This document shows, piece after piece, positions 16,802 to 25,786 of a stretch of DNA of 35,904 nucleotides. A program made the translations under genes and the position numbers. Each line of letters begins with the position of its first letter. The stretch's first letter is position 1. The notes beneath the pieces are model-generated. The model was not told the origin of the DNA. It saw nothing but the letters and a program-made list of their open reading frames with translations, and ran no database searches. Source of the stretch: Rhodobacteraceae bacterium REDSEA-S34_B6 (GTDB lineage: Bacteria > Pseudomonadota > Alphaproteobacteria > Rhodobacterales > Rhodobacteraceae); contig LUQC01000086.1 of the NCBI GenBank assembly GCA_001627925.1, positions 1 to 35,904 of the forward strand. Reading direction: 5' to 3'.

Positions 16802-18123
16802 CGGATTTGTTTGACAAAGAAGCTAAAGAGTCGGTTGATAATATTTCTCACAAAAATATCCCTCTGGCAGAAAAACTTCGACCAAAGATTTTGGATGAAG
16901 TAATCGGACAAGACAAGACACTAGCGTCTGATGGCCAACTGAAGTCAATGGTGAAAAGTGGCCAATTATCTTCGATAATCTTTTGGGGACCACCTGGAAT
17001 TGGGAAAACCACTCTTGCTCGCGTTATCGCAAATGAAGTTAGTGCTCATTATGAGGAGATAAGTGCTATTTTTTCAGGGGTTTCAGATTTAAAGAAATTA
17101 CTGACTGCGGCAAGTGTTAGGCATTCAAATGGTTTAAAAACAATCTTATTCGTAGATGAAATTCATCGATTTAATAAATCCCAGCAAGATAGTTTTCTGC
17201 CTTATATGGAAAATGGAACTATTACCCTGATCGGTGCAACAACTGAAAACCCATCTTTCGAATTGAATTCAGCGTTGCTATCTCGGTCTAATGTGATCCT
17301 TCTCGAAAGACTTAACGCGGAAGACCTAAGGAAGATTTTTAATCGTGCTATAGGTTTTATGGGTAATGCACCTATTTTTTCGGATGATGCAATTTCGCTT
17401 ATAATTCAAATGTCCAATGGCGACGGACGGGCGTTGATAAATCTTTTGGAGCAAGTCGGGTCCTGGAAAAATAATGGCACTGTGGATACGCATGATCTAA
17501 AAACCAAACTTTCGCAAAGAGCCGCGAATTATGATAAAAAAGGCGATGAGCATTATAATCTAATTTCTGCTTTGCACAAATCTATTAGAGGGTCTGATCC
17601 AGACGCGGCAATTTATTGGTTGGCGAGAATGTTAGAAGGTGGGGAAGACCCATCTTACATCTGTAGACGGTTGGTGAGAATAGCTTCGGAGGATATTGGC
17701 CTTGCTGACCTCAATGCATCATCAATATGCATAGAGGCTTGGGAGTCATATGAGAGGCTTGGGAGCCCAGAAGGTGATTTGTCATTGGCTCGAGCAGTTT
17801 GCTATCTCGCACTCGCTCCAAAATCAAACGCCGTTTATACTGCATTCAGTGATGCGCGGCAATTAGCCAAAGAAACTGGGTCAATTCCGCCACCAAAACA
17901 CATTCTCAATGCACCTACGCAACTTATGAAAAACAATGGCTATGGGGATGCGTATATTTATGACCATGATAGTGAAAATGCATTTTCCGGGCAAAACTTT
18001 TTTCCTGACGAGCTATCACGAAAGGTCTTCTATAGTCCAGTTGAGAGAGGATTTGAGCGTGAACTTAAAAAAAGACTCGCCTATTTCGAAAAACTCAGAT
18101 CGAAACGTGATAAAAATATGTGA
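16798..18123 (+). CDS. rarA: Replication-associated recombination protein A
   Basis: A 441-residue AAA+ ATPase (RarA/MgsA, kin of eukaryotic WRNIP1). Walker A is GPPGIGKTT (residues 64-72), Walker B ILFVDEIH (116-123), sensor 1 GATTENPSF (146-154), and LLSR at 160-163 carries the likely arginine finger. The C-terminal part has the family's tetramerisation region (SAMHKSIRGSDPDAAIYWLA-like block ALHKSIRGSDPDAAIYWLAR near 260, and PPPKHILNAPTQLMKN near 365). It acts in the cytoplasm at stalled replication forks with SSB and clamp loader. It overlaps the protease gene by four bases, so both are likely one transcript. Confidence 0.95.
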   Translation: MTDLFDKEAKESVDNISHKNIPLAEKLRPKILDEVIGQDKTLASDGQLKSMVKSGQLSSIIFWGPPGIGKTTLARVIANEVSAHYEEISAIFSGVSDLKKLLTAASVRHSNGLKTILFVDEIHRFNKSQQDSFLPYMENGTITLIGATTENPSFELNSALLSRSNVILLERLNAEDLRKIFNRAIGFMGNAPIFSDDAISLIIQMSNGDGRALINLLEQVGSWKNNGTVDTHDLKTKLSQRAANYDKKGDEHYNLISALHKSIRGSDPDAAIYWLARMLEGGEDPSYICRRLVRIASEDIGLADLNASSICIEAWESYERLGSPEGDLSLARAVCYLALAPKSNAVYTAFSDARQLAKETGSIPPPKHILNAPTQLMKNNGYGDAYIYDHDSENAFSGQNFFPDELSRKVFYSPVERGFERELKKRLAYFEKLRSKRDKNM

Positions 18124-18213
18124 TATTGACATTATTCCCTCTGAAACACACAAAGTCATGCGCGATCTTGCCCTAATAATCTGAGCGTCATTAAACTCGG
18201 TAGGATAATTTTT

Positions 18214-19245
18214 ATGAGTGCTAAAATATTAGAAATTTCGGCATCCGATGACGACCAGCGGTTAGATCGATGGTTGAGGCGTAGTTTCCCGCAGCTTACT
18301 CAGGGTCGAATTGAGAAAATGTGTCGAAAGGGTGAGCTGAGAATAGATGGCAGTCGTTGTAAAGCCTCAAGCCGTTTAAAGGTTGGGCAAGCAGTAAGAA
18401 TTCCGCCGTTAGGTAACTTTGAAACAAGGTTTCCAAAACTTAGTAAACCACTGCGTGCAGATGATGCAAGGACAATAATGAATGCGGTTATTTACCGTGA
18501 TGATTATATTATAGCATTAAATAAACCCCCAGGAATTGCCACCCAGGGAGGTAGTAAGCAAGAAACGCATATAGATGGGCTAACTGAGGCATTAAAATTT
18601 GGAATGGATGAGAAGCCAAGATTGGTGCATCGTTTGGATAAAGAAACTTCAGGCGTATTGCTGTTGGCTCGTTCTAGAAATGTTGCTACACATTTGGCAA
18701 ATGCTTTTCAACGGAAGAAGACACGTAAAATTTACTGGGCTGCTGTAGCGGGTGTGCCGACCCCAAATGTAGGAACAATTAAGTATGGACTAGTAAAGTC
18801 TACTAATAAAGATTTTGAAAAAATGCGATGTGTGCATCCGGGTGATGTAAAAAAGATAGATGGAGCCAAGCAGGCAGAAACTGACTATATGGTTTTGACA
18901 CAACTTGCTAAACGCGGTTCTTGGCTGGCAATGGTTCCAGTCACAGGTCGAACACATCAACTTAGAGCTCATATTGCTGAATTAGGTCATCCGATTATTG
19001 GTGATAAAAAATATGGTAATATGAGCCAGCAAAATTTAGGTGATGGATGGGGCGCTAAACTTGGGGGTGATCTTAGTGACGATCTACATCTTCATGCCCG
19101 TTATTTAAAACTGGAACACCCCATAACAAAAAAACCCTTGGAATTAGTTGCTGATTTGCCTCCTCATATGGCACACACATGGAAAACATTTGAGTGGAGC
19201 AGTAAAGACTTCTCTGATGATCCATTTTCGGATTTCTTGGAATAA
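18214..19245 (+). CDS. rluC: RluA-family 23S rRNA pseudouridine synthase (RluC-like)
   Basis: A 343-residue enzyme. An N-terminal S4 RNA-binding domain (DQRLDRWLRRSFPQLTQGRI, residues 15-63) precedes the catalytic domain, with HRLDKETSGVLLLAR at 139-153 (catalytic Asp142) and MVPVTGRTHQLRAHIAELGHP further on. This layout fits RluC/RluD, which convert uridines of 23S rRNA to pseudouridine. In E. coli RluC acts at 955, 2504 and 2580; site specificity here is inferred only from resemblance. It starts 90 bases after rarA. TTGACA at 18126 resembles a -35 but has no matching -10. Confidence 0.85.
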   Translation: MSAKILEISASDDDQRLDRWLRRSFPQLTQGRIEKMCRKGELRIDGSRCKASSRLKVGQAVRIPPLGNFETRFPKLSKPLRADDARTIMNAVIYRDDYIIALNKPPGIATQGGSKQETHIDGLTEALKFGMDEKPRLVHRLDKETSGVLLLARSRNVATHLANAFQRKKTRKIYWAAVAGVPTPNVGTIKYGLVKSTNKDFEKMRCVHPGDVKKIDGAKQAETDYMVLTQLAKRGSWLAMVPVTGRTHQLRAHIAELGHPIIGDKKYGNMSQQNLGDGWGAKLGGDLSDDLHLHARYLKLEHPITKKPLELVADLPPHMAHTWKTFEWSSKDFSDDPFSDFLE

Positions 19246-19301
19246 CTATGTGAGCAATCATGATTATTTACAAATGCTTTTGTTCTTAGATTGGAAATGT
19301 A

Positions 19302-20009
19302 ATGAGTGAATGGAAGATTAAGCGCACGTGGGATACCGTTGAAGTGAAGCGAACTGAAGCTGGCTTCTTGGTGGCGTTGGATGATCGGCCAATCGTCACG
19401 CCTGCTAAAAATCCTCTTTTATTACCGTCCAACGCGTTAGCAAATAGGGTAGCAAATGAGTGGAAAGATCAAGATAATGAAGTTATTCCGGCAAAAATGC
19501 CTTTTACTAGATTATCCAATTCAGCTTTAGACAAAGTCTCGGTACAATTTAAGGAAGTTGCAGATATTTTGTCTGAATTCGGCGAAACTGATCTATTTTA
19601 CTATCGAGCCAGTAGTCCAGCTACACTAATCAAAAAACAAACTACTGCTTGGGATCCATTTTTAGATTGGGTTAAAAATTCTATGAATGTCAGTGTGAAT
19701 GTTTCTTCTGGCGTAATGTTCATAGAGCAAGATGATGGTGAAATGGATAAATTAAAAGCTCCAATTTATGCTATGACACCGTTTCAGCTAGCTGGTTTCC
19801 ATGAAATTGTTACTATTTCGGGAAGTTTAATAGCTGCTTATGCCATTGTTAATAATGCATTTATGGTAGATCAAGTTTGGTCTGCATCTCGCGTAGACGA
19901 AGAATGGCAGATAGAACAGTGGGGCAGCGATGAAGAAGCGATGGCCGCTTCTGAAAAAAAATATAATGACTTTAAAATTGGGTGTGAATTTTTTCAACTG
20001 TCGCTCTGA
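19302..20009 (+). CDS. ATP12-family F1-ATPase assembly chaperone
   Basis: A 235-residue protein. The start is MSEWKIKRTWDTVEVKRTEA, with the ATP12 pattern VALDDRPIVTPAKNPLLLPS, VANEWKDQDNEVIPAKMPFTRLSNSALDKV and FGETDLFYYRASSPATLIKK, and near the end a conserved SRVDEEWQIEQWGSDEEA block. ATP12 proteins assist the F1 alpha subunit during ATP synthase assembly; they are found in mitochondria and alphaproteobacteria, which supports the taxonomic placement. It follows the rluC-like gene by 56 bases. The 192 bases after it form the aapJ leader. Confidence 0.93.
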   Translation: MSEWKIKRTWDTVEVKRTEAGFLVALDDRPIVTPAKNPLLLPSNALANRVANEWKDQDNEVIPAKMPFTRLSNSALDKVSVQFKEVADILSEFGETDLFYYRASSPATLIKKQTTAWDPFLDWVKNSMNVSVNVSSGVMFIEQDDGEMDKLKAPIYAMTPFQLAGFHEIVTISGSLIAAYAIVNNAFMVDQVWSASRVDEEWQIEQWGSDEEAMAASEKKYNDFKIGCEFFQLSL

Positions 20010-20142
20010 ACACATTTTTTTTCTCAAAATTATAAAAAAAACTAAAAATTATTAATATATTAACATTTGTGACCTTGACCTTTTAGGTCCATTTAGGACA
20101 CACTCCCTGCACTTGGTTGGCCGGGTACGTTCGTCTGACGCT

Positions 20143-20164
20143 AACGGGCCCGTTCAATTTTTTT
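20143..20164 (+). promoter_or_regulatory. Palindrome plus T-run upstream of aapJ
   Basis: AACGGGCCCGTT (20143-20154) is a perfect palindrome followed by CAA and seven Ts (20158-20164). It may be a weak terminator for the ATP12 transcript or an operator for the aap genes; the stem has no free loop unless its centre opens, so folding is uncertain. The region also has GACCT/AGGTC (about 20081-20093) and a CCCT-GATCA-AGGG hairpin just before the AGGAAGAGG ribosome-binding site of aapJ. No convincing sigma-70 promoter was identified. Confidence 0.35.
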
Positions 20165-20201
20165 AATGCCCTGATCAAGGGAAATTTAGGAAGAGGTAAA
20201 A

Positions 20202-21218
20202 ATGAAGACTTCATTTATTCTTGGCGCAGTGACTGTTGCAGGTCTTACTGCTGGTGCTGCTTTCGCAGGCACACTCGATGACGTTAAAGCGCGAGGCAAA
20301 CTAAATTGCGGCGTTTCAACTGGCGTTCCAGGTTTTGCAGAACCTGACGCAAATGGTGTATGGCAGGGTTTTGACGTAGCTGTATGTCGAGCTGTTGCAG
20401 CCGCCGTTCTTAACGATTCTGATGCTATCGAATTTGTCCCAACAACAGGTAAGACACGTTTTACTGCGTTGGCTTCAGGTGAAATTGACATGTTGGCACG
20501 AAATACAACTTGGACTTTCAGCCGTGATGTTGACCTCAAGTTCGAATTTGTAGGCGTGAACTACTACGATGGTCAGGGCTTTATGGCTAAAGCTGATCTT
20601 GGTGTTAGCTCAGCTACTGAGTTAGATGGTGCTACAGTGTGTATCCAAACTGGTACTACAACTGAGCTAAACCTGGCTGACTTTTTTCGCTCAAACAATA
20701 TGAGCTACGAAGCAGTACCAGTTGAAACTGGTTCTGAGGCTGTAACAAACTACCTCGCTGGTGCATGTGATGTTTTCACAACTGACCGATCAGCACTTGC
20801 TGCAAGACGTGCAAACTTTGAAGTTCCAACAGATCACGTAGTGCTGCCTGAAATCGTATCAAAAGAGCCTCTCGGCCCTCTTGTACGTCATGGTGATAAC
20901 AACTGGGGTGACGTAGTGCGCTGGACCTTGAATGCGCTGATTACTGCAGAAGAGCTAGGTGTTACTTCGGCAAATCTTGAAGAAATGTCAAAAGGCACCA
21001 ACAATCCTGAAATGAACCGTTTACTTGGTTCAGAAGGCAATCTTGGTGAAATGCTTGGTCTTGATGCAGAGTGGGCGAAAAGAGCTATCGCTGTTTCAGG
21101 AAACTACGGCGAAATTTTCGAAAATAACATTGGCGCTGCTACAATCATTGGATTGGCTCGCGGCGTTAACGCGAAATGGACAGACGGTGGTTTAATTTAC
21201 TCACCACCTTTCCGTTAA
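20202..21218 (+). CDS. aapJ: General L-amino-acid ABC transporter, binding protein
   Basis: A 338-residue periplasmic solute-binding protein with a clear signal peptide (MKTSFILGAVTVAGLTAGAAFA, cleaved after residue 22). The mature protein starts GTLDDVKARGKLNCGVSTGV and shows the AapJ pattern GFAEPDANGVWQGFDVAVCR and DMLARNTTWTFSRDVDLKFE. AapJ captures a broad range of L-amino acids and passes them to the AapQM permease. It is the first gene of aapJQMP. A strong intrinsic terminator lies directly after it, a usual way to make the binding protein more abundant than the membrane parts. Codon choice is more GC-rich and uniform than in aapQ, which fits high expression. Confidence 0.95.
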   Translation: MKTSFILGAVTVAGLTAGAAFAGTLDDVKARGKLNCGVSTGVPGFAEPDANGVWQGFDVAVCRAVAAAVLNDSDAIEFVPTTGKTRFTALASGEIDMLARNTTWTFSRDVDLKFEFVGVNYYDGQGFMAKADLGVSSATELDGATVCIQTGTTTELNLADFFRSNNMSYEAVPVETGSEAVTNYLAGACDVFTTDRSALAARRANFEVPTDHVVLPEIVSKEPLGPLVRHGDNNWGDVVRWTLNALITAEELGVTSANLEEMSKGTNNPEMNRLLGSEGNLGEMLGLDAEWAKRAIAVSGNYGEIFENNIGAATIIGLARGVNAKWTDGGLIYSPPFR

Positions 21219-21235
21219 TAGTTAAAGTAATCACT

Positions 21236-21261
21236 AAAGGGCGCATTCTTGCGCCCTTTTT
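21236..21261 (+). terminator. Intrinsic terminator between aapJ and aapQ
   Basis: AAAGGGCGCA (21236-21245) pairs perfectly with TGCGCCCTTT (21250-21259) around TTCT, with the T-run overlapping the stem end (21257-21261). Since aapQ follows 68 bases later with no obvious promoter, it probably terminates only partly, lowering expression of aapQMP relative to aapJ. Confidence 0.88.
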
Positions 21262-21329
21262 GTTGCGTAAATGCTTTAAAACGTTTAGCGTGCCGCAATT
21301 AACTTTGGCATATCCAGGTTTAGTTTTAT

Positions 21330-22544
21330 ATGAATACATCTGAGTTGGCGAGACGTGACAAATTTCAGTTTTCTATGCTGCTGAACGATAAGCGTTATCG
21401 ATCATATACGTTCCAGTTTTTTGCTTTATTTGTCCTGATATGTGCAATGGCATATCTGGGAAAGAATTTACTAGAAAACTTAGCTGCTGCTGGTCTGAAT
21501 ATTTCTTATAGTTTTCTAGGTGAACCTGCTGGTTATGATATTAACCAACGACTTATTGAATACAATAGTCAGTCAACCCATTTAAGAGCATCAATTGTTG
21601 GAGTTCTTAACACTTTGTTAGTGGCATTTTTGGGCTGTATTGCAGCAACTTTTTTCGGTGTTACTGCTGGTATTTTAAGGTTATCGAACAATTGGATTGT
21701 TGCTAAACTTATGATGATTTACGTTGAAATCTTCAGAAATGTACCAGTTCTTATTTGGATATTAATTATTCATTCTGTTTTCCTAGCTTTTTTACCTCAG
21801 CCAAAGGCTTTCCGTGGAGAGAACCCAGAGGCAACCATGCTATGGGATGCTTTTGCTTTCACCGGTAGGGGGTTTTATATACCTAAACCTGTATTTAACG
21901 ATGGTTCCTTCATCGTTATCGTTACGTTTATTTTGTCTATTATCGGTATTTTTGCATTTCGCTACTATGCCCGACAAAAACTTTATTCAGAGGGCAAGTT
22001 ATTAGAGACCCGCTGGACTAGTGTTGGAATATTTTTTATTCCGACACTCATAATCTATTTTGCGATAGGAAGTCCTATTGGTTTGGAATACCCAGAACTA
22101 AAGGGATTTAATTTTAAAGGTGGAATACACGCAAGAGGATCTTTAATTTCACTTTGGTTTGCGCTCTCAATCTACACAGGTGCATTTATAGCTGAGGTTG
22201 TTAGAGCAGGTATCCAGTCCGTAGATAAAGGCCAAAGCGAAGCGGCAGGCGCACTTGGCATGCGTCCTAATTTTATAATGAACTTAGTTATTTTGCCTCA
22301 AGCACTTCGGGTTATCGTTCCACCGCTAATTTCTTTTTATCTGAATATTACTAAAAATAGTTCGTTGGCATTAGCGGTTGGCTATATGGATATCACAGGT
22401 ACATTAGGTGGTATAACTTTAAACCAGACTGGCCGTGCGATTGAGGCCGTGCTTCTATTAATGTTATTCTATTTAGTCATAAGTCTCAGCATATCTGCGA
22501 TTATGAACGTTTATAATCGCAGCATTATGTTGAAGGAGCGCTAG
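21330..22544 (+). CDS. aapQ: General L-amino-acid ABC transporter, permease AapQ
   Basis: A 404-residue inner-membrane permease with about eight hydrophobic segments. The EAA loop that docks the ATPase is EVVRAGIQSVDKGQSEAAGA followed by LGMRPNFIMNLVILPQALRV, near residues 289-328. Permeases of this family are normally longer than simple HisM/GlnP types, and AapQ near 400 residues is usual. It pairs with AapM as a heterodimer. The N-terminal segment (residues 1-20) is cytoplasmic and charged. aapM begins two bases after its stop. Confidence 0.95.
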   Translation: MNTSELARRDKFQFSMLLNDKRYRSYTFQFFALFVLICAMAYLGKNLLENLAAAGLNISYSFLGEPAGYDINQRLIEYNSQSTHLRASIVGVLNTLLVAFLGCIAATFFGVTAGILRLSNNWIVAKLMMIYVEIFRNVPVLIWILIIHSVFLAFLPQPKAFRGENPEATMLWDAFAFTGRGFYIPKPVFNDGSFIVIVTFILSIIGIFAFRYYARQKLYSEGKLLETRWTSVGIFFIPTLIIYFAIGSPIGLEYPELKGFNFKGGIHARGSLISLWFALSIYTGAFIAEVVRAGIQSVDKGQSEAAGALGMRPNFIMNLVILPQALRVIVPPLISFYLNITKNSSLALAVGYMDITGTLGGITLNQTGRAIEAVLLLMLFYLVISLSISAIMNVYNRSIMLKER

Positions 22545-22546
22545 TT

Positions 22547-23830
22547 ATGTCTGAAGATAATTCATTTGTTCGCAAGGAAATGATTTCAGAACGTATTCCT
22601 CCTGCAGCTGAGAGGGGTTTAGTTAAATGGGTTCGTGAAAATTTATTTTCATCTGCATTTAACACAATTATGACGTTCATTTCACTATGGGTGATATACT
22701 CGATTATTGTTTCAGTTACTCCTTGGTTTTTAAATGGAGTTTGGGATGCTAAGACTGTCCGAGAATGCTACGACTTATTAGATGGGAAAAGTGGTGCATG
22801 TTTTGCTGTTTTGAAGGAAAGGTTTCCACAGCTTATTTATGGTTTTAAATACCCGTCGTCAGAATACTGGAGACCAAATTTAGCAACCGTATTACTTCTT
22901 ATTGCTTTGGCTCCTATTTTGTTTAGGAGGCTTCCCCGCCAGCTTTTAATATTTAGTGCAGTATATCCATTTCTGGCATTTTGGTTGATATGGGGAGGAT
23001 CAATATTAACATCAGTGTCTGCATTTTTAGGATGTGCACTTGCCATTATCTGTTATCGAAGGTTCTCTAGTGGATCATTTGCAATAGCAGTTTTGGTTAG
23101 CCTAATCGCTGCTAATGTCTGGTGGATTATTGGAGGTTATATTGTTGACTTAAACAAATCCTTGCTTGCATTGGAAGTTGTTCCTTCAAGAGATATGGGT
23201 GGTTTTATGCTCAATCTCCTATTGGGCACAATCGCAGTTTGTCTTTCCATTCCACTTGGAATTGCATTGGCCCTTGGGCGGCAGTCAGGTATGCCTATAA
23301 TTAAATGGATTTGTGTTGTCTTCATTGAGTTCATAAGAGGTGTACCGCTTATAACACTTTTATTTGTCGCGAATGTCATTCTAGCATTTTTCTTTCCGCC
23401 CGATACCTCCCTAGATCTTATTTTGCGGGTATTAATCATGATGACCTTTTTCAATGCGGCATATATTGCTGAGGTTGTAAGGGGTGGTCTGGCGGCACTG
23501 TCTAAGGGACAATATGAGGCCGCAGATAGCATTGGTCTTGATTACACCCAATCGATGCGCTTCATAATACTTCCTCAAGCATTAAAGATTTCGATACCCG
23601 GTATTGTAAATGTTTCGGTTGGAATGCTTAAAGATACTACTCTGGTATCAATCATATCAATGTTTGACTTGGTCGGAATGATTAGGGGACCGATTTTGTC
23701 TTCGACGGACTGGAACGGTGTATATTGGGAACTATTCGGAGCGGCTGCTGCTATCTTTTTTGTCGTATGTTTTAGTGTATCAAAATATTCTCAATGGTTG
23801 GAACGGCAACTGGAAACTGATAAACGGTAG
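22547..23830 (+). CDS. aapM: General L-amino-acid ABC transporter, permease AapM
   Basis: A 427-residue inner-membrane permease, with hydrophobic segments from about residue 40 on and the EAA loop EVVRGGLAALSKGQYEAADS followed by IGLDYTQSMRFIILPQALKI near residues 311-350. The upstream segment VVFIEFIRGVPLITLLFVAN is typical of polar amino-acid permeases. A cysteine-containing loop (VRECYDLLDGKSGACFAV) lies after the first membrane segment, as in other AapM proteins. Two bases separate it from aapQ and 15 from aapP. Confidence 0.95.
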   Translation: MSEDNSFVRKEMISERIPPAAERGLVKWVRENLFSSAFNTIMTFISLWVIYSIIVSVTPWFLNGVWDAKTVRECYDLLDGKSGACFAVLKERFPQLIYGFKYPSSEYWRPNLATVLLLIALAPILFRRLPRQLLIFSAVYPFLAFWLIWGGSILTSVSAFLGCALAIICYRRFSSGSFAIAVLVSLIAANVWWIIGGYIVDLNKSLLALEVVPSRDMGGFMLNLLLGTIAVCLSIPLGIALALGRQSGMPIIKWICVVFIEFIRGVPLITLLFVANVILAFFFPPDTSLDLILRVLIMMTFFNAAYIAEVVRGGLAALSKGQYEAADSIGLDYTQSMRFIILPQALKISIPGIVNVSVGMLKDTTLVSIISMFDLVGMIRGPILSSTDWNGVYWELFGAAAAIFFVVCFSVSKYSQWLERQLETDKR

Positions 23831-23845
23831 GAAAAGGAAAGCTAT

Positions 23846-24613
23846 ATGGCGGAAAAGTTAAAACTTGAAGTTTCTGATGAAATTGCAATTAAGATTCAGG
23901 GCATGAATAAGTGGTTTGGCTCTTTTCATGTCCTGCGAGATATTGATCTAACTGTGAATAGAGGTGAGCGCATTGTTGTTTGCGGTCCTTCAGGCTCTGG
24001 AAAATCAACCCTTATTCGTTGTATAAACGCACTAGAGGACCATCAGAGTGGCCAGATTATCGTCGATGGAACAGAGCTTACATCCGATATTAAAAATATT
24101 GATAGGATTAGATCTGAGGTCGGAATGTGCTTCCAACACTTTAATCTATTTCCTCACTTAAGTATTCTAGAGAACTGTACCCTAGCACCTATATGGGTGA
24201 GAAAAATTCCAAAAAAAGAAGCTGAGGAAACAGCGATGCATTTTTTAGAGAAAGTGAAGATTCCTGAGCAGGCTGACAAATATCCTGGTCAGTTATCTGG
24301 GGGGCAGCAGCAGCGTGTTGCAATTGCCCGATCACTTTGCATGCGACCTAGAATAATGCTTTTTGATGAGCCTACTTCGGCACTTGATCCTGAGATGATC
24401 AAAGAGGTGCTTGATACCATGATTGAATTAGCTGAAGATGGTATGACAATGATTTGTGTTACACATGAAATGGGATTTGCCCGTCAAGTTGCTAACCGAG
24501 TTATTTTTATGGATGACGGACAAATTGTAGAACAAAATGAGCCTGAGCAATTTTTCAATAATCCTCAGTCAGATCGTACAAAATTATTTTTGAGCCAGAT
24601 ATTAGGACATTGA
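23846..24613 (+). CDS. aapP: General L-amino-acid ABC transporter, ATPase AapP
   Basis: A 255-residue ABC ATPase. Walker [10 protein letters not shown] (residues 47-55), Q-loop [11 protein letters not shown], signature [12 protein letters not shown], Walker [15 protein letters not shown] and the H-loop VTHEMGFA are all intact. It powers AapQM on the cytoplasmic face. Aap transporters belong to the polar amino-acid uptake family and can also affect solute efflux in rhizobia. It is the last gene of the cluster; the next gene is convergent, 40 bases away, with no clear terminator between. Confidence 0.96.
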   Translation: MAEKLKLEVSDEIAIKIQGMNKWFGSFHVLRDIDLTVNRGERIVVCGPSGSGKSTLIRCINALEDHQSGQIIVDGTELTSDIKNIDRIRSEVGMCFQHFNLFPHLSILENCTLAPIWVRKIPKKEAEETAMHFLEKVKIPEQADKYPGQLSGGQQQRVAIARSLCMRPRIMLFDEPTSALDPEMIKEVLDTMIELAEDGMTMICVTHEMGFARQVANRVIFMDDGQIVEQNEPEQFFNNPQSDRTKLFLSQILGH

Positions 24614-24653
24614 GCCCTTAAATTTATTTTAATTGTTTTGTGATTAAGGTGGT

Positions 24654-25136
24654 CTACAATTGCTGCGGCATTATAAAATCGACGATAAGTCCGCTGTTTG
24701 ATTTTATTTCGCTCCATCGATCTGCTTTGAAGTCTATTATTAAAGTAGAGGCAGCCGGGAAATCGATAAAATGTTCATGTTTTTCTTCATGGATCATTAA
24801 GTCATGTGCTAGTTCACTTATTCCTGGATTGTGCGCCAACAAAATAACTATTTCTGATAAAAGCGTTTGAAGAGTTGATTTCATTTGGTCTGCGTCTGCT
24901 AAGTATAATGACCTTTCGAACATTTGGGGGCAGTCTAAAGATAAGTAGCTCAAAGTTTCCCTGGTTCTTACAGAAGTAGATGAGATGACTTCATCAGGTA
25001 TATATGCTTTCTCTTTTAACCATGAACCAATTTTTTTTGCATCACGAATGCCACTATCGCTCAGGGGACGCTGGTGATCATCCATATTTATATGCCATCC
25101 AGCTTCAGCATGACGCATTAGTATGAGACGTTTCAT
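24654..25136 (-). CDS. SixA-like histidine phosphatase
   Basis: A 160-residue protein of the histidine phosphatase (phosphoglycerate mutase-like) superfamily. The catalytic RH motif is at LMRHAEAGWH (His9), with RPLSDSGIRDAKKIGSWL, the SSTSVRTRETL segment and LLAHNPGISELAHDL (second histidine) following. Small proteins of this shape resemble SixA, a phosphohistidine phosphatase, but the substrate here is unknown. Its ATG overlaps the stop of the 4Fe-4S protein (ATGA), so the two are translationally coupled. It is the last gene of the leftward run. Confidence 0.85.
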   Translation of the reverse strand: MKRLILMRHAEAGWHINMDDHQRPLSDSGIRDAKKIGSWLKEKAYIPDEVISSTSVRTRETLSYLSLDCPQMFERSLYLADADQMKSTLQTLLSEIVILLAHNPGISELAHDLMIHEEKHEHFIDFPAASTLIIDFKADRWSEIKSNSGLIVDFIMPQQL

Positions 25137-25786
25137 AGTTTTAAAAATGCTTTCATGTGAAATTTTGTTTGATCGGCATGTCTATTATTCTTATGCGATA
25201 AAGGGCAGCTTAGTCTAACACTGCATCCTTTTTGAAGGCACGTATCTTGTCCACTATTAGAACATAGAAAAGACTTACAAGCATCAGTATCATACGCGGC
25301 TATACTAAATGCATCTGCTGGGCAGGCACTTATGCATGGCTTACTACAGGCTTCGCATGGTGATTTATCGCTACTAACTGGCAGCTTGAGTGATTGGTCT
25401 AATACCAGAGCCCCCCTATATGATATCATTAAGCCGACGTCCTCATGGACGAGTAATTTCAATGGTGATACGAATGCCTTTTCACTCAAAACTGCCCAAG
25501 TGTAAAAAGGTGCATACGGTGGTCCATCAGAAGGATACACTGCTTTTGAATTAAGGTCTGACGCTATTGCTCCGATTACGCGTTTTGACCATCTGTCCAT
25601 TGGATTTGGAAGAGTATCTTTATATTCAGGGGAGTTTCTGAAATAGTCCCAAAAGGAGGGTTCATTAGGTCCAATTAGCAATGTTGTTTGATCTTCTTGA
25701 GTAAATCCACCTCTCAATATGAGGCCACGTCTTTTTAGTTTCTCATTAATAGAAGCATAGGTCACTTGTTTTTGAAAGGTAGCCAT
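25133..25786 (-). CDS. 4Fe-4S protein with QueG-like ferredoxin domain
   Basis: A 217-residue protein. The start at 25786 (MATFQKQVTYASINEKL) is preferred because GGTGGAG lies just upstream; an in-frame TTG four codons earlier is possible. About 120 residues without recognised motifs (with GPNEPSFWDYFRNSPEY and DGPPYAPFYTWAVLSEKAF) precede a cysteine-rich domain: CEACSKPCISACPADAF, then CKSFLC, CLQKGC and SVRLSCP. The first group resembles the ferredoxin part of epoxyqueuosine reductase, but the protein is much shorter than QueG and lacks its cobalamin-binding parts. Probably a soluble redox protein of unknown role. It overlaps the upstream desaturase-like gene by 25 bases and sixA-like by four. 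Confidence 0.75.
   Translation of the reverse strand: MATFQKQVTYASINEKLKRRGLILRGGFTQEDQTTLLIGPNEPSFWDYFRNSPEYKDTLPNPMDRWSKRVIGAIASDLNSKAVYPSDGPPYAPFYTWAVLSEKAFVSPLKLLVHEDVGLMISYRGALVLDQSLKLPVSSDKSPCEACSKPCISACPADAFSIAAYDTDACKSFLCSNSGQDTCLQKGCSVRLSCPLSHKNNRHADQTKFHMKAFLKL

Noticed and set aside
18126-18131. TTGACA upstream of the rluC-like gene as a promoter
   Set aside because: No plausible -10 box at 16-18 bases; likely chance in AT-rich DNA.
24614-24653. Bidirectional terminator between aapP and the sixA-like gene
   Set aside because: Only a weak CCTTAA/TTAAGG pairing with a long loop is visible; not enough to call.
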